Of a stretch of 64,000 nucleotides of DNA, positions 17,069-26,032 are shown piece after piece (within the stretch, counting starts at the first letter, position 1; each line of letters begins with the position of its first letter). Source of the stretch: Bacteroides sp. (GTDB taxonomy: Bacteria > Bacteroidota > Bacteroidia > Bacteroidales > Bacteroidaceae). A program made the position numbers and the translations under genes. The notes beneath the pieces are model-generated. The model ran no database searches. It had not been told where the DNA came from and worked only from the letters and a program-made list of their open reading frames with translations. The stretch lies in contig SUXX01000001.1 of assembly GCA_015060735.1 (NCBI GenBank), forward strand, positions 62,001 through 126,000, written 5' to 3'.

Positions 17069-20000
17069 ATGCAGGATTTTGTCCATTTACATGTTCATAC
17101 CCAATATTCCATTTTGGACGGGCAGGCATCCATACCAAGGTTGGTCGACAAGGCCATTGCCGACGGTATGAAGGGGATTGCCGTGACCGACCATGGCGAT
17201 ATGTTCGGCATCAAGGAGTTCTTCAACTATGTAAATAAGAAGAACGGAAAGACGAACGGAGAAATCAAGGACTTGAAGAAAAGGATAGCCGGATTGGAGA
17301 AAGGCAAGATAGAATGCGAGAATCCGGAAGAAGAATTGGCGAAGGCGAAAGAGGATTTGGCGAAGGCGAAGAAAAAATTGTTCAAGCCCATCATCGGTTG
17401 CGAAATGTACGTGGCCCGTCGCAGAATGTTCAACAAGGACGGAAAGCCCGACCAAAGCGGTTATCACCTGGTGGTATTGGCCAAGAACGAAAAAGGCTAT
17501 CACAATCTCATCAAACTGGTATCGAAGGCTTGGACGGAGGGTTTCTATATGCGTCCCCGTACCGACCGGGTGGAATTGGAGAAGTATCACGAAGGTCTGA
17601 TTGTCTGTTCGGCATGTTTAGCCGGTGAAGTGCCCCGAAAAATCATTCAAGAGAAATACGATGAGGCTGAAGAAGCCATCCAATGGTATAAGCGGGTATT
17701 TGGTGATGACTTTTATTTGGAATTGCAACGTCATAAAGTCAGCAATCCGGCGTTGCGTGCCAATCGCGAAGCTTACGACTTGCAACAGATAGCCAACGCT
17801 AAAATCATAGAGTATGCCCGAAAGTTTGATGTGAAGTTGGTTTGTACCAACGATGTACATTTCGTGGATGAAGAAAATGCCGAGGCACACGACCGTCTGA
17901 TTTGCTTGAGTACCGGAAAAGATTTGGACGACCCCAACCGTATGCTCTATTCCAAGCAGGAATGGATGAAGACCAAGGCTGAGATGAACGAACTCTTTGC
18001 CGATGTACCCGAGGCATTATCGAATACAGCCGACATTTGTGACCAAGTGGAGTTTTATAGTATCGACCATGCTCCCATCATGCCGAACTTCGAAATCCCG
18101 GAAGATTTTGGAACCGAAGAAGGTTACCGACAGAAGTATTCGGAAAAGGATTTGTTCGATGAATTCACGCAAGATGAGAACGGGAATGTGGTGATGAGCG
18201 AAGATGCTGCCCAGGCCAAGATTGACAAACTGGGAGGCTACGATAAATTATACCGCATCAAGCTGGAAGCGGATTATCTGAAGAAATTGGCTTTGGAAGG
18301 TGCCCGCAAGCGTTATGGCGAGGTGTTGGACGAAGAAACCAACGAACGCATCAAGTTCGAATTGCATATCATGAAGACGATGGGTTTCCCGGGATACTTC
18401 CTTATCGTACAGGACTTTATCCGGGCTGCTCGAGAAGAATTGGACGTATCGGTAGGGCCGGGACGTGGTTCAGCGGCCGGGTCGGCAGTGGCCTATTGCT
18501 TGGGAATCACACAAATCGACCCCATCAAGTACGACTTGCTGTTCGAGCGTTTCTTGAATCCCGACCGTATCTCCTTGCCTGATATTGATGTGGACTTTGA
18601 CGATGACGGACGAGGTCGAGTCTTGAATTGGGTGACGGAAAAGTACGGACAAGAGAAAGTGGCCCATATTATTACCTATGGCACCATGGCCACCAAGCTG
18701 GCCATCAAGGACGTAGCCCGTGTGCAGAAATTGCCCTTGTCGGAGTCCGACCGTTTGTGTAAGGCCATTGGCGACAAGTTGCCCAGTGGCAAGAAGATGA
18801 ATTTACCGAATGCCATCGATGAAATTCCCGAATTGCAGGAGGCCGAAGTTTCTCCCGACCCGATTTTGCGTGACACCATCAAGTATGCCAAGATGTTGGA
18901 AGGCAATGTTCGTAACACCGGTGTACATGCTTGTGGTACGATTATTTGTCGCGACGACATTACCGACTGGGTGCCTGTGAGTACGGCCGACGACAAGGAA
19001 ACCGGCGAAAAGATGCTGGTTACCCAATACGAAGGTTCGGTCATCGAAGACACAGGACTTATCAAGATGGACTTTTTGGGATTGAAGACCCTTTCCATCA
19101 TCAAGGAAGCCGTAGAAAACATCAAACATAGCAAGGGTATTCTGTTGGATATTGACCAAATCGACATCGAGGATCCCACCACTTATCAATTGTATTGCGA
19201 GGGCCGCACTATCGGTACATTCCAGTTCGAATCGCCGGGGATGCAGAAATACCTGCGTGAGCTGGAACCGAGTACCTTCGAGGACTTGATTGCGATGAAT
19301 GCCCTGTATCGTCCGGGACCGATGGATTACATCCCCGACTTTATTGACCGTAAGCATGGACGGAGTCCGATTGAATACGACATCCCGGTGATGGAGAAGT
19401 ATCTGAAGGACACGTATGGCATTACGGTTTATCAGGAACAGGTGATGTTGCTTTCCCGTTTGCTGGCCGATTTCACCCGAGGCGAATCGGATGCTTTGCG
19501 TAAGGCCATGGGGAAGAAATTGCGTGACAAGCTGGATCAGATGAAGCCGAAATTCATTTCGGGTGGACAGAAGAACGGACACGACCCGAAGGTGCTGGAA
19601 AAGATTTGGGGCGACTGGGAAAAGTTTGCTTCCTATGCTTTCAACAAATCGCATGCCACTTGTTATTCGTGGGTTGCTTTTCAAACCGCCTATTTGAAAG
19701 CCAATTATCCGGCCGAATACATGGCCGCCACCATGAGCCGGAACATCTCGAACATCAACGAAATCACCAAACTGATGGACGAAAGCAAGGCTACCGGTAT
19801 CAATACATTGGGACCGGATATCAACGAAAGTATGTTGAAGTTCTCCGTAAACAGAAAGGGAGACATTCGTTTCGGGTTGGGAGCCGTGAAGGGTGTGGGT
19901 GAAAGTGCCGTACAGAGCATCTTGGCCGAACGCGAGAAGAATGGTCCTTTCCGGGGAATCTTTGACTTTGTGCAACGTGTCAATTTGTCATCTTGCAATC

Positions 20001-20872
20001 GTAAGAATATTGAGAACCTGGCCCTGGCCGGTGCATTCGATAGTTTCTCTGAAATCAAACGAGAAGATTTCTTTCAGAAGAATGCCAAGGACGAAACATT
20101 TGTGGAAGTGTTGGTGCGTTATGGAAATAAATACCAGTTGGACAAGGCCGAGGCGGTCAACTCCCTGTTCGGGGGCGACAATATGGTGGAAGTGGCCACC
20201 CCTGAAATCGTGCCGGCACCGGCTTGGAGTGATCTGGACCGTTTGAATCGTGAACGCGACTTGGTGGGTATCTACTTGTCTGCCCATCCGTTGGATGAGT
20301 ATCAGGTGATTCTGGAAAATGTCTGCAATGTACAGATGGCCGAGTTGAACGACCTGAAGCCCTTGCAAAACCGTGATTTGGTGATAGGCGGTATTGTGAC
20401 AGGTGTTCGCGAGGGGCAGACCAAGAAAGGGAATCCCTTCGGCATCGCCAAGGTAGAAGACTATTCCGGTTCGGCCGAGTTTGCCTTCTTCGGTAACGAA
20501 TGGGTAGAGAAGAAGAATTTTTTCAACATCGGGATGTTTCTCTTTATGAGGGCCAAGTGTCAGCCCAAGCAATGGAAACCGGACGAGTACGAAGTGAAGG
20601 TCAAGACCATCGAATTGTTGCCCGAGGTGAAGGAAAAGGTCATCGAAAAACTGACCGTTTCGCTCCCCCTTTCGGAGATAAACGACGAATTCATCGAAGA
20701 ATTTACTACTTTGGTGAAAGCCAATCCGGGACATGTGGAGCTGAACTTCTACATACGCGACGAAGAAGGACAGACGGTGGCCTTGACTTCGAAAGGAGTG
20801 AAAATAACGCTGCAAAAAGAGATAGTGACATATTTAAAGAGCCAATCGTTATTGTCCTATAAAATTAATTAG
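17069..20872 (+). CDS. dnaE: DNA polymerase III subunit alpha
   Basis: This is the replicative polymerase catalytic subunit, 1267 residues from the ATG at 17069 (an ATG four codons earlier is possible). The N-terminal PHP domain starts with HLHVHTQYS (6-14) and DHGDMFG (41-47). A charged, Lys/Glu-rich insert likely to form a helical hairpin occupies about residues 57-103, before the PHP domain resumes at [11 protein letters not shown]. The polymerase core has [10 protein letters not shown] and the catalytic pair D505/D507 in PDIDVDFDD. The middle holds the finger and beta-binding regions, and an OB-fold lies near 1105-1150 ([18 protein letters not shown]). The PHP metal ligands look largely intact. 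Confidence 0.97.
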   Translation: MQDFVHLHVHTQYSILDGQASIPRLVDKAIADGMKGIAVTDHGDMFGIKEFFNYVNKKNGKTNGEIKDLKKRIAGLEKGKIECENPEEELAKAKEDLAKAKKKLFKPIIGCEMYVARRRMFNKDGKPDQSGYHLVVLAKNEKGYHNLIKLVSKAWTEGFYMRPRTDRVELEKYHEGLIVCSACLAGEVPRKIIQEKYDEAEEAIQWYKRVFGDDFYLELQRHKVSNPALRANREAYDLQQIANAKIIEYARKFDVKLVCTNDVHFVDEENAEAHDRLICLSTGKDLDDPNRMLYSKQEWMKTKAEMNELFADVPEALSNTADICDQVEFYSIDHAPIMPNFEIPEDFGTEEGYRQKYSEKDLFDEFTQDENGNVVMSEDAAQAKIDKLGGYDKLYRIKLEADYLKKLALEGARKRYGEVLDEETNERIKFELHIMKTMGFPGYFLIVQDFIRAAREELDVSVGPGRGSAAGSAVAYCLGITQIDPIKYDLLFERFLNPDRISLPDIDVDFDDDGRGRVLNWVTEKYGQEKVAHIITYGTMATKLAIKDVARVQKLPLSESDRLCKAIGDKLPSGKKMNLPNAIDEIPELQEAEVSPDPILRDTIKYAKMLEGNVRNTGVHACGTIICRDDITDWVPVSTADDKETGEKMLVTQYEGSVIEDTGLIKMDFLGLKTLSIIKEAVENIKHSKGILLDIDQIDIEDPTTYQLYCEGRTIGTFQFESPGMQKYLRELEPSTFEDLIAMNALYRPGPMDYIPDFIDRKHGRSPIEYDIPVMEKYLKDTYGITVYQEQVMLLSRLLADFTRGESDALRKAMGKKLRDKLDQMKPKFISGGQKNGHDPKVLEKIWGDWEKFASYAFNKSHATCYSWVAFQTAYLKANYPAEYMAATMSRNISNINEITKLMDESKATGINTLGPDINESMLKFSVNRKGDIRFGLGAVKGVGESAVQSILAEREKNGPFRGIFDFVQRVNLSSCNRKNIENLALAGAFDSFSEIKREDFFQKNAKDETFVEVLVRYGNKYQLDKAEAVNSLFGGDNMVEVATPEIVPAPAWSDLDRLNRERDLVGIYLSAHPLDEYQVILENVCNVQMAELNDLKPLQNRDLVIGGIVTGVREGQTKKGNPFGIAKVEDYSGSAEFAFFGNEWVEKKNFFNIGMFLFMRAKCQPKQWKPDEYEVKVKTIELLPEVKEKVIEKLTVSLPLSEINDEFIEEFTTLVKANPGHVELNFYIRDEEGQTVALTSKGVKITLQKEIVTYLKSQSLLSYKIN

Positions 20873-20880
20873 TATCTTTG
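20852..20880 (+). promoter_or_regulatory. Promoter for trxA
   Basis: TTG (20852-20854), 18 bases, TATCTTTG (20873-20880). It straddles the dnaE stop, so trxA has its own start of transcription. Confidence 0.7.
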
Positions 20881-20925
20881 TCGGCAGATAAAAACGAAGA
20901 ACATAACCTAAAACAAAGAATAATT

Positions 20926-21240
20926 ATGGCATTAGAAATTAAAGATAGCAATTTCGAAGAATTGCTGGCTTCAGGTAAGCCGTTGGTAGTTGACTTTTGG
21001 GCAACATGGTGTGGACCTTGCAAGAAGATTGCTCCGGATGTGGAAGCGTTGGCCGAAGCTTATAAGGATCAAGTGATTATCGGTAAGTGCGATGTGGATG
21101 ACAACGACGAGTTGACCGGCAAGTTCGGTATCCGTAACATTCCTACCGTGCTTTTCATCAAGAACGGTGAAGTACAGGACAAGACCGTAGGTGCCGTAAC
21201 CAAGGCTCAGTTGGAAGAAAAGGTAAAGGCATTGCTCTAA
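20926..21240 (+). CDS. trxA: Thioredoxin
   Basis: I start at the ATG at 20926, giving a 104-residue classical cytoplasmic thioredoxin; an upstream in-frame ATG overlaps the promoter. The redox-active pair is C29 and C32 in [10 protein letters not shown], and the cis-Pro is in [12 protein letters not shown]. It keeps cytoplasmic thiols reduced and supplies electrons to reductases such as ribonucleotide reductase. It sits behind dnaE and before a small acidic protein gene with a 41-base gap. A second short thioredoxin lies at 32692. Confidence 0.96.
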   Translation: MALEIKDSNFEELLASGKPLVVDFWATWCGPCKKIAPDVEALAEAYKDQVIIGKCDVDDNDELTGKFGIRNIPTVLFIKNGEVQDKTVGAVTKAQLEEKVKALL

Positions 21241-21281
21241 TCCCTTCTCCGATTTTTTCACCTTATTAATATAGACGAACG

Positions 21282-21611
21282 ATGGGAATGGAAGACGATT
21301 TTCTGTTGGGTGCGGAAGATGACGCCAAGACAGTGGAATTTATTCAAAGTTATCTTCCTCAGGATTTGAAGGACAAGTTCACCGAGGACGATTTGTATTA
21401 CATCCTGGATGTCATTGCCGACTATTACACTTCCAGCGAATGTCTGGAAGCCGAGCCGGATGAAGAAGGCTACATCGACATTGATTTGGACGAAGTAGTG
21501 GATTACGTTGTCAAGGAAGCCAAGAAGGACGGTATGGGGCCTTACGAAGCAGAAGACGTATTCTTCGTGGTTCAAGGCGAAATGGAATATGGAGATTCCT
21601 TGGAAGAATAA
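21282..21611 (+). CDS. Conserved acidic hypothetical protein
   Basis: This 109-residue protein is strongly acidic, rich in Asp and Glu (for example GYIDIDLDEVVDYV), with predicted helices and no membrane segment or signal. I do not recognise a named family. The DDLYYILDVIADYY and DEVVDYVVKEAKKDG segments look like paired helices. It follows trxA by 41 bases and is probably co-transcribed with it. Transcription is likely ended by the terminator hairpin at the left end of repeat cassette A, which begins directly after the stop codon. Confidence 0.75.
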   Translation: MGMEDDFLLGAEDDAKTVEFIQSYLPQDLKDKFTEDDLYYILDVIADYYTSSECLEAEPDEEGYIDIDLDEVVDYVVKEAKKDGMGPYEAEDVFFVVQGEMEYGDSLEE

Positions 21612-21663
21612 GAGCTTAAGGTATATTTGTCGAAGCCTCGTCATGCTAGATGACGGGGCTTCG

Positions 21664-21704
21664 TCATGCTAGAAGACCACGCATCGTCTTCTAGCATGAT
21701 TTTT
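21664..21704 (+). terminator. Terminator hairpin in cassette A
   Basis: TCATGCTAGAAGAC and GTCTTCTAGCATGA form a perfect 14-bp stem around an 8-base loop, followed by TTTTT. The stem is fully conserved in cassette B; only the loop differs. Confidence 0.78.
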
Positions 21705-21710
21705 CAATCA

Positions 21711-21854
21711 CATCTGCAACATCTGCAACCGACCTGTAACATCCAAACATTCAGTAAGATACGGTGGTAGATAATCTGCACGTTGCACTAAATCTGCCAC
21801 ATCAACGTCTTAATAGTCAAACACTTATACACTCATTGCAGATTTGGCAGATTT
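21711..21854 (+). repeat. ATCTGC motif array in cassette A
   Basis: ATCTGCAAC is tandemly doubled at 21712-21729. ATCTGC recurs near 21775 and 21792 on the same strand, and occurs twice inverted as GCAGATT at 21839-21854. Spacing and sequence of the motif are kept in cassette B, while bases between them drift. It could be a protein-binding array or a long-range RNA stem. Confidence 0.6.
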
Positions 21855-21980
21855 TCAACGAATTCCAAGAACAAAGTGAGAATTCAAGGCATTTGCCTCA
21901 AAACCCCTTGGCGTTTTGCCTCAAACACCAAGGCATTTTTTTGAAGCACCTTCATGTTTTTAAAAAACACCTTGATGCGT

Positions 21981-22010
21981 TTGATAGAGTATGATTTTTC
22001 ATTACATTTG
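21981..22010 (+). promoter_or_regulatory. Promoter at the end of cassette A
   Basis: TTG (21981-21983), 19 bases, TACATTTG (22003-22010). Both boxes and the spacing are identical in cassette B, and similarity between the copies ends right after the -7 box. Confidence 0.75.
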
Positions 22011-22080
22011 TGCAAAAATTAAATAGGATGAAATTGGACTTTTAGAAATAGTACTTAAAATACGCTTTTAAACAGAAAAG

Positions 22081-23130
22081 ATGAAAAAATATTATTGGGC
22101 TTGTTGGCTATTTTTGAGTTTGTTTTTTCTTTCTTGTGGAGGAGAACAAACTTATTCGGGTGAGAATCGCTTTAACTGGAATGATTTCGAAATAATTCCT
22201 CTTCAAGGGAAAATGATGGAATTTGATGAAGATATAATGAATCCTTATCATTTGTTGGTTCGTGATTCTTTTTTGTTGACGATGAATCAAGGTACGGAAA
22301 AGCTTTGTCATATATTTAACCTTCATACAATGAAAAAGGTAAATGAACAGGTAATCATGGGGCAAGGTGCCAATGATATGATTCACCCTTTCTTTGTAGA
22401 TTCGAAAGATTCTTTAAAGTTGTACGACCCGATGACTTCCAATGTCTTTAACTATTCATTGGACGAATTCGTATATTCAGAGAATGTAGTTCCTTCTTCC
22501 AAGATTAAACTAAACGAAATAGCTTTGTTTAGCGAACTCGCAACTCTTGAAAATCAATATGTTTGTGTTTCTTATCGGCCGGATACACCATGTTATCTTT
22601 TTGATGCTGAAGGTAAAAAACAAGATGTTTCTTTTGGAAAATATCCGATGGGACCGAAAGAATATAGTGAGTTGGAAGTCGTTAATGCATTTCGTGCCAT
22701 TCCGGCTTCAAACAAAAAAGACAGGGTTTCCGTATGTCATATATTTACGGACTTAATTGATTTTTATAACGATAAGGGAGAATTGTTGAAACGTATGCAT
22801 GGCCCTGACCATTTTTATACCGAATTCATAGAATTTAATAATGGTACAACAATGGGTAGTAAGGCCAATGGGGATTATTATCGGGATGCTTTTTATAGTC
22901 CTGTCGGGACGGATGATTATCTATTTGTGTTGTACAATGGAAAGTTTGTCAATAAGCCGGGGCATGATTTATTGGCCAAAAACTTGTTGGTATTTGATTG
23001 GAACGGATGTCCAAAGTATTGCTATCAGTTGGATAAGGGAGTATCCATAATAACAGTAAATCCCATAGAACGAAAAATTTATGGTGTTAGCGATAATCCT
23101 GAATATCATATCGTCGAATTTACTTATTGA
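22081..23130 (+). CDS. BF3164-like beta-propeller lipoprotein
   Basis: The 349-residue protein has a lipoprotein signal (FLSLFFLSCGG, lipidated Cys about 19). The rest matches the BF3164/TolB-like six-bladed propeller lipoproteins of Bacteroidetes, with recurring short blade motifs such as LYDPMTSNVFNYSLDEF and CYLFDAEGKK. No enzymatic residues are evident, and a binding or scaffolding role at the envelope is the usual guess. It is the first gene behind cassette A and is followed 7 bases later by the SEL1-repeat gene, so its expression should depend on the cassette promoter. Confidence 0.75.
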   Translation: MKKYYWACWLFLSLFFLSCGGEQTYSGENRFNWNDFEIIPLQGKMMEFDEDIMNPYHLLVRDSFLLTMNQGTEKLCHIFNLHTMKKVNEQVIMGQGANDMIHPFFVDSKDSLKLYDPMTSNVFNYSLDEFVYSENVVPSSKIKLNEIALFSELATLENQYVCVSYRPDTPCYLFDAEGKKQDVSFGKYPMGPKEYSELEVVNAFRAIPASNKKDRVSVCHIFTDLIDFYNDKGELLKRMHGPDHFYTEFIEFNNGTTMGSKANGDYYRDAFYSPVGTDDYLFVLYNGKFVNKPGHDLLAKNLLVFDWNGCPKYCYQLDKGVSIITVNPIERKIYGVSDNPEYHIVEFTY

Positions 23131-23137
23131 TTGAGTT

Positions 23138-24088
23138 ATGAAGAAATCACATGCTATCCTGACTGGAATCGCAATTTGTTTCTTGTTGGCCAGTGTAATA
23201 ACAGCTATCACTTACAGAAATCGCATCTACGCCTGGACGTTAGGCGATGTAGATATGCTTTATACAAAAGCCAAAAGTTTATACGATGCTCGTAATTACA
23301 AGGATGCTTATCCTTTATTCCAGAAGTTGGCAGGTATAGACTCTGCTGCCTATTCCAAGTTCGTTTTGGGTGATATGTACTATCGTGGTTTGGCGGATAG
23401 TGTGGATTATTCGAAAGCATTTGCCTTGTTTAATGAGTCGGCAGCTTTGAACAATACGGATGCCTATAATAACTTGGCCGTGATGTATCTTTATGGTCAT
23501 GGTGTGGAAGTGAATTACTCGAAAGCTTTTCGGGCTTTCCAATATGGGGCAGTAAATGGTAATCCTCAAGCTTTATTGGGGCTGGGTACAATGTATCGTC
23601 ACGGTTGGGGTACGGAACGTAATTTGATGAAAGCATTCGATTATTATAAACGGTCGGCAGCTCATGGGAATGCTGATGGGATGAACAATTTGGGATATAT
23701 GTATGTCAATGGTTATGGTACGGTGATGAATGCTAGAACTGCCATGTTTTGGTATCAGCGTGCAGCCACTTTGGGACATCCCGTTGCTCAATATAATATT
23801 GGGGCTTTGTACAGTGAAGGTCGTGGTTGTGAACGTGATTTAAAGAAGTGTGCAGAATGGTTGATGAAATCAGCTTTGCAAGGAGTTCCGGCTGCTCAAT
23901 TCAATTTAGGCAACATGTATTATCTTGGTAAAGGAGTGGAACGTGATTTGGTGGAAGCTGAAAAATGGTATCGATTGGCTGAAGAAAAAGGTCATCGGAA
24001 TGCCAAACGCTTTCGCGAACATTTGGAACAACATAGGGATATCGCTGAATTAGATTCCAATTTCGTTATTCATTTGATTCCTCAATAA
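23138..24088 (+). CDS. Membrane-anchored SEL1-like repeat protein
   Basis: The 316-residue protein has one N-terminal membrane helix (about 7-26) followed by about six SEL1-type helical repeats of some 36 residues (about 75-300). Repeat hallmarks are clear: AYNNLAVMYLYGHGV, ALLGLGTMYRHGWGT, GMNNLGYMYVNGYGT, AQYNIGALYSEGRGC and AQFNLGNMYYLGKGV. Such repeats form a solenoid that binds partner proteins, probably in the periplasm given the helix-then-domain order. It lies between the propeller lipoprotein and the truncated signal peptidase with 7- and 8-base gaps, so all three form one unit. Confidence 0.88.
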   Translation: MKKSHAILTGIAICFLLASVITAITYRNRIYAWTLGDVDMLYTKAKSLYDARNYKDAYPLFQKLAGIDSAAYSKFVLGDMYYRGLADSVDYSKAFALFNESAALNNTDAYNNLAVMYLYGHGVEVNYSKAFRAFQYGAVNGNPQALLGLGTMYRHGWGTERNLMKAFDYYKRSAAHGNADGMNNLGYMYVNGYGTVMNARTAMFWYQRAATLGHPVAQYNIGALYSEGRGCERDLKKCAEWLMKSALQGVPAAQFNLGNMYYLGKGVERDLVEAEKWYRLAEEKGHRNAKRFREHLEQHRDIAELDSNFVIHLIPQ

Positions 24089-24096
24089 TTGGATTA

Positions 24097-24354
24097 ATGA
24101 ATACTTTTACTTTGCTTCTTGAACGATTGTTATCTATTGCCTTTTGGCTCTGCATCCTCGGTTTGTTGTGGCTGGTGCTTCAAGTAATCGGCTTCACCTC
24201 TTTCCGTATCCCTACAGATTCCATGCTTCCCACCCTGCAGCCGGGTGACTGCATACTGGTAAACAAAGGAATCATGGGCGGACGCATCTTCGATTTCTTC
24301 GCTTCGGCAGAGGGAGATGAGGGAGGAAGTGAAGAAATTATGGGAAGAAAATAA
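24097..24354 (+). pseudogene. Truncated type I signal peptidase (5' part)
   Basis: The first 70 or so codons read as a bacterial type I signal peptidase: a membrane helix (about 10-33), then FRIPTDSMLPTLQPGDCILVNK with the catalytic Ser at about 42. The frame then runs into a foreign tail and stops at 85 residues, so the catalytic Lys and boxes C-E are missing and the product cannot be active. From 24311 another frame reads REMREEVKKLWEENNGC then stops, which resembles the end of the small gene behind the signal-peptidase remnant in island B (46654-46799). A deletion joining signal-peptidase codon ~72 to the tail of that gene explains both. Confidence 0.8.
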
Positions 24355-24403
24355 TGGGTGTTAAATCTAAACACATATTGATATGAATTGTCTTGTTTTT
24401 GGT

Positions 24404-24497
24404 GAGCCTGGAAAACTTCTTTTGATCAGGATGAATTGAAAATAGTTTTTAACAGGCTCTCATGGGAACTTTCTTCGCTTCGCTCTGAATGACATAG
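24404..24497. repeat. Hairpin plus half of a TTCTTCGC...TGACA palindrome
   Basis: GAGCCTG (24404-24410) pairs with CAGGCTC (24453-24459). Next to it, TTTCTTCGCTTCGCTCTGAATGACATAG (24470-24497) resembles one arm of the intact palindrome at 42455-42533. No gene is visible between 24365 and 24518. Confidence 0.45.
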
Positions 24498-24518
24498 TTA
24501 TTTGATAGCGGTTTTGCA

Positions 24519-24740
24519 TTATGAGATCTTCTGTACTTCCAGAAAGAAGTAGATGGCGGTAGCAATCATCAGTATCCCAAGTAGAGCATAAAATAAACGG
24601 GCTTGCTTGCGACCCACATTGCTCACAATGAAACGGGTGTTTTGAGACTGGAAAAACCAGTCCCAATTAAAAGCGGAAGCAAGGATGGCAAGCAAGCCTA
24701 CTAACGCAAAAATGCCTTGTATCAGATAGTGCATACCCAT
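24519..24740 (-). CDS. Imm17-like small membrane protein
   Basis: The 73-residue protein has two membrane helices (about 5-25 and 46-67) separated by a loop with NWDWFFQSQNTRFIV and NVGRKQARLFY. This matches the Imm17 immunity-protein family. Members were grouped as immunity proteins by their neighbours in polymorphic toxin systems, but here there is no toxin, Rhs or secretion gene. It sits 11 bases after tsaE at the end of a housekeeping operon, a setting that makes a simple antitoxin role doubtful. Function is therefore open. Confidence 0.7.
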   Translation of the reverse strand: MGMHYLIQGIFALVGLLAILASAFNWDWFFQSQNTRFIVSNVGRKQARLFYALLGILMIATAIYFFLEVQKIS

Positions 24741-24751
24741 GAGGAGAAGTA

Positions 24752-25177
24752 TTAATCCATGCTTTCTAAACGAATGGTACGGGTGCCGTCTTCTACTTCT
24801 TCAATCGTTACCTTCACGGCATCGCCCGGCAAGACTTCTTCGACTAACTCGGGCCATTCGATGAAACACAAAGCTCCGCTATAAAAGTAATCTTCGTAGC
24901 CCATGTCGTACACTTCGTCGAGCTTCTTGATGCGGTAGAAGTCGAAGTGGTAAATCAGTTCGCCGGTTTCGTCGGAACGGTATTCGTTCACAATGGCGAA
25001 GGTGGGCGAGTTGATGACATCGGTCACTCCCAATTCTTCGCAGATGGCTTTGATGAAGGTGGTCTTACCGGCTCCCATCTTGCCGTAAAAAGCGAATACG
25101 GTGTTGTCTTCCATGGCCGCGATGAATTGTCGGGCGGCTTCTTTTATGCTGTCTAATGAGTGAATCTTTATTTCCAT
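24752..25177 (-). CDS. tsaE: tRNA t6A biosynthesis ATPase TsaE
   Basis: The 141-residue protein is the ATPase that works with TsaB-TsaD to add threonylcarbamoyl to A37 of ANN-reading tRNAs. The P-loop is GKMGAGKT (32-39), and [18 protein letters not shown] and FIEWPE are the conserved family segments that follow. It sits in a minus-strand operon aroA - small membrane protein - metal permease - tsaE - Imm17-like gene, with an 8-base gap upstream and an 11-base gap downstream. The partners tsaB and tsaD are not in the window. Confidence 0.94.
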   Translation of the reverse strand: MEIKIHSLDSIKEAARQFIAAMEDNTVFAFYGKMGAGKTTFIKAICEELGVTDVINSPTFAIVNEYRSDETGELIYHFDFYRIKKLDEVYDMGYEDYFYSGALCFIEWPELVEEVLPGDAVKVTIEEVEDGTRTIRLESMD

Positions 25178-25185
25178 AGGTAGGA

Positions 25186-26010
25186 TTATTTAATTTGCTT
25201 TAAAGTGCAAAGATAAAGGCTTTTGCCCATTTTACAAAGGGCATAGGTAATAATTGAGAAAAAGATGATGGCTGCCCCTGAAGGTATTTGTAACTGATAG
25301 GAGATGACCAGCCCTCCCAGGCATCCGATGTAGCCGAAAAGAATGGACAGGAGAATGATCTTTTTGAAATTCATCGTGAAGAGGTTGGCCGTCATTTGAG
25401 GAATGGTGAGTAACGACAGAGCCAGTACGATGCCAATCATCCGCAAGCAGGCCACGATGGTTAAGGCTATAAACATCATTAGGATATACTCGAATAAAGC
25501 GACCGGAATGCGTTGCGAACGGGCAAATTCGCGATCGAAGGCTATATACAGGATAGGACGAAGGAAAAAGGCAAAGAAAAGGGTTAATATGACGGACAAA
25601 ACCATCAGTATGCCGATATCAGTGCCGGTAATGGTGAGGATGTTGCCGAACAGGAAAGCTGACAAGTCTGGTGCAAAACCGGGAGACAGGAAACTGAAGA
25701 TAATGCCGATAGCCATGCCAAAGGTCCAAAATACGGCAATGGCCGAGTCTTCTCGCATATCGCTACGCTTACTGAGCCACTCTACCCCAAAGGCTGAAAG
25801 TACGGCAAAGATGGCCGCAGAAAGGATGGGGGAAAGACCGGTATATAAGCCGATGCCGATACCTCCGAACGAAGCATGGGTTATGCCTCCGCTGATGAAA
25901 ACCAACCGGCGAGTAACAATGTAGGTGCCGATGATGCCACAAGCGATGCTGGCAAACAAACTTCCCAACAAGGCGTGTTGGAAAAAGGTGTACTGAAACA
26001 GGTCGAGCAT
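25186..26010 (-). CDS. Metal ABC transporter permease (ABC-3, Zn/Mn type)
   Basis: From the ATG at 26010 the protein has 274 residues and about eight membrane helices, matching the ZnuB/MntB/TroC permeases. The segment [22 protein letters not shown] is the family's conserved second-third helix region. Such permeases need an ATPase and a metal-binding lipoprotein, but neither is adjacent, so the partners must be encoded elsewhere if the system works. The upstream neighbour is a Cys-rich membrane protein 22 bases away. An in-frame ATG at 26043 would overlap that gene and is less likely. Confidence 0.88.
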   Translation of the reverse strand: MLDLFQYTFFQHALLGSLFASIACGIIGTYIVTRRLVFISGGITHASFGGIGIGLYTGLSPILSAAIFAVLSAFGVEWLSKRSDMREDSAIAVFWTFGMAIGIIFSFLSPGFAPDLSAFLFGNILTITGTDIGILMVLSVILTLFFAFFLRPILYIAFDREFARSQRIPVALFEYILMMFIALTIVACLRMIGIVLALSLLTIPQMTANLFTMNFKKIILLSILFGYIGCLGGLVISYQLQIPSGAAIIFFSIITYALCKMGKSLYLCTLKQIK

Positions 26011-26032
26011 ATCGGTTGATGTTATAAAAATC

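Larger units (their letters stand above)
21614..22010 (+). repeat. Cassette A: ~395-bp structured, promoter-bearing repeat
   Basis: This stretch recurs, inverted, at 48106-48502 with roughly 90% identity by eye and a few small indels. Read in the direction of the downstream gene it holds: hairpin 1 (21631-21643 with 21651-21663), hairpin 2 plus T-run (21664-21704), an ATCTGC motif array (21711-21854), degenerate ~22-nt units (21886-21980) and a -33/-7 promoter (21981-22010). It starts 2 bases after the stop of the acidic protein gene and ends 70 bases before a lipoprotein start. It thus appears to end one transcription unit and start the next. The open frames inside it are not conserved in phase between copies, so I treat it as non-coding. 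Confidence 0.9.

Noticed and set aside
18803..19975. 390-codon minus-strand frame (and another at 19988-20815) opposite dnaE
   Set aside because: Antisense shadow of a conserved essential gene; the translation is low-complexity His/Gln-rich text without domains.
21764..21994. Open frame of 76 codons inside cassette A
   Set aside because: The matching frame in cassette B (48122-48451) differs in phase upstream because of a one-base indel, and changes between copies are not codon-like. The region is better explained as structured non-coding repeat.
24097..24354. Working signal peptidase
   Set aside because: The catalytic Lys and all later conserved boxes are missing, so it is annotated as a remnant.
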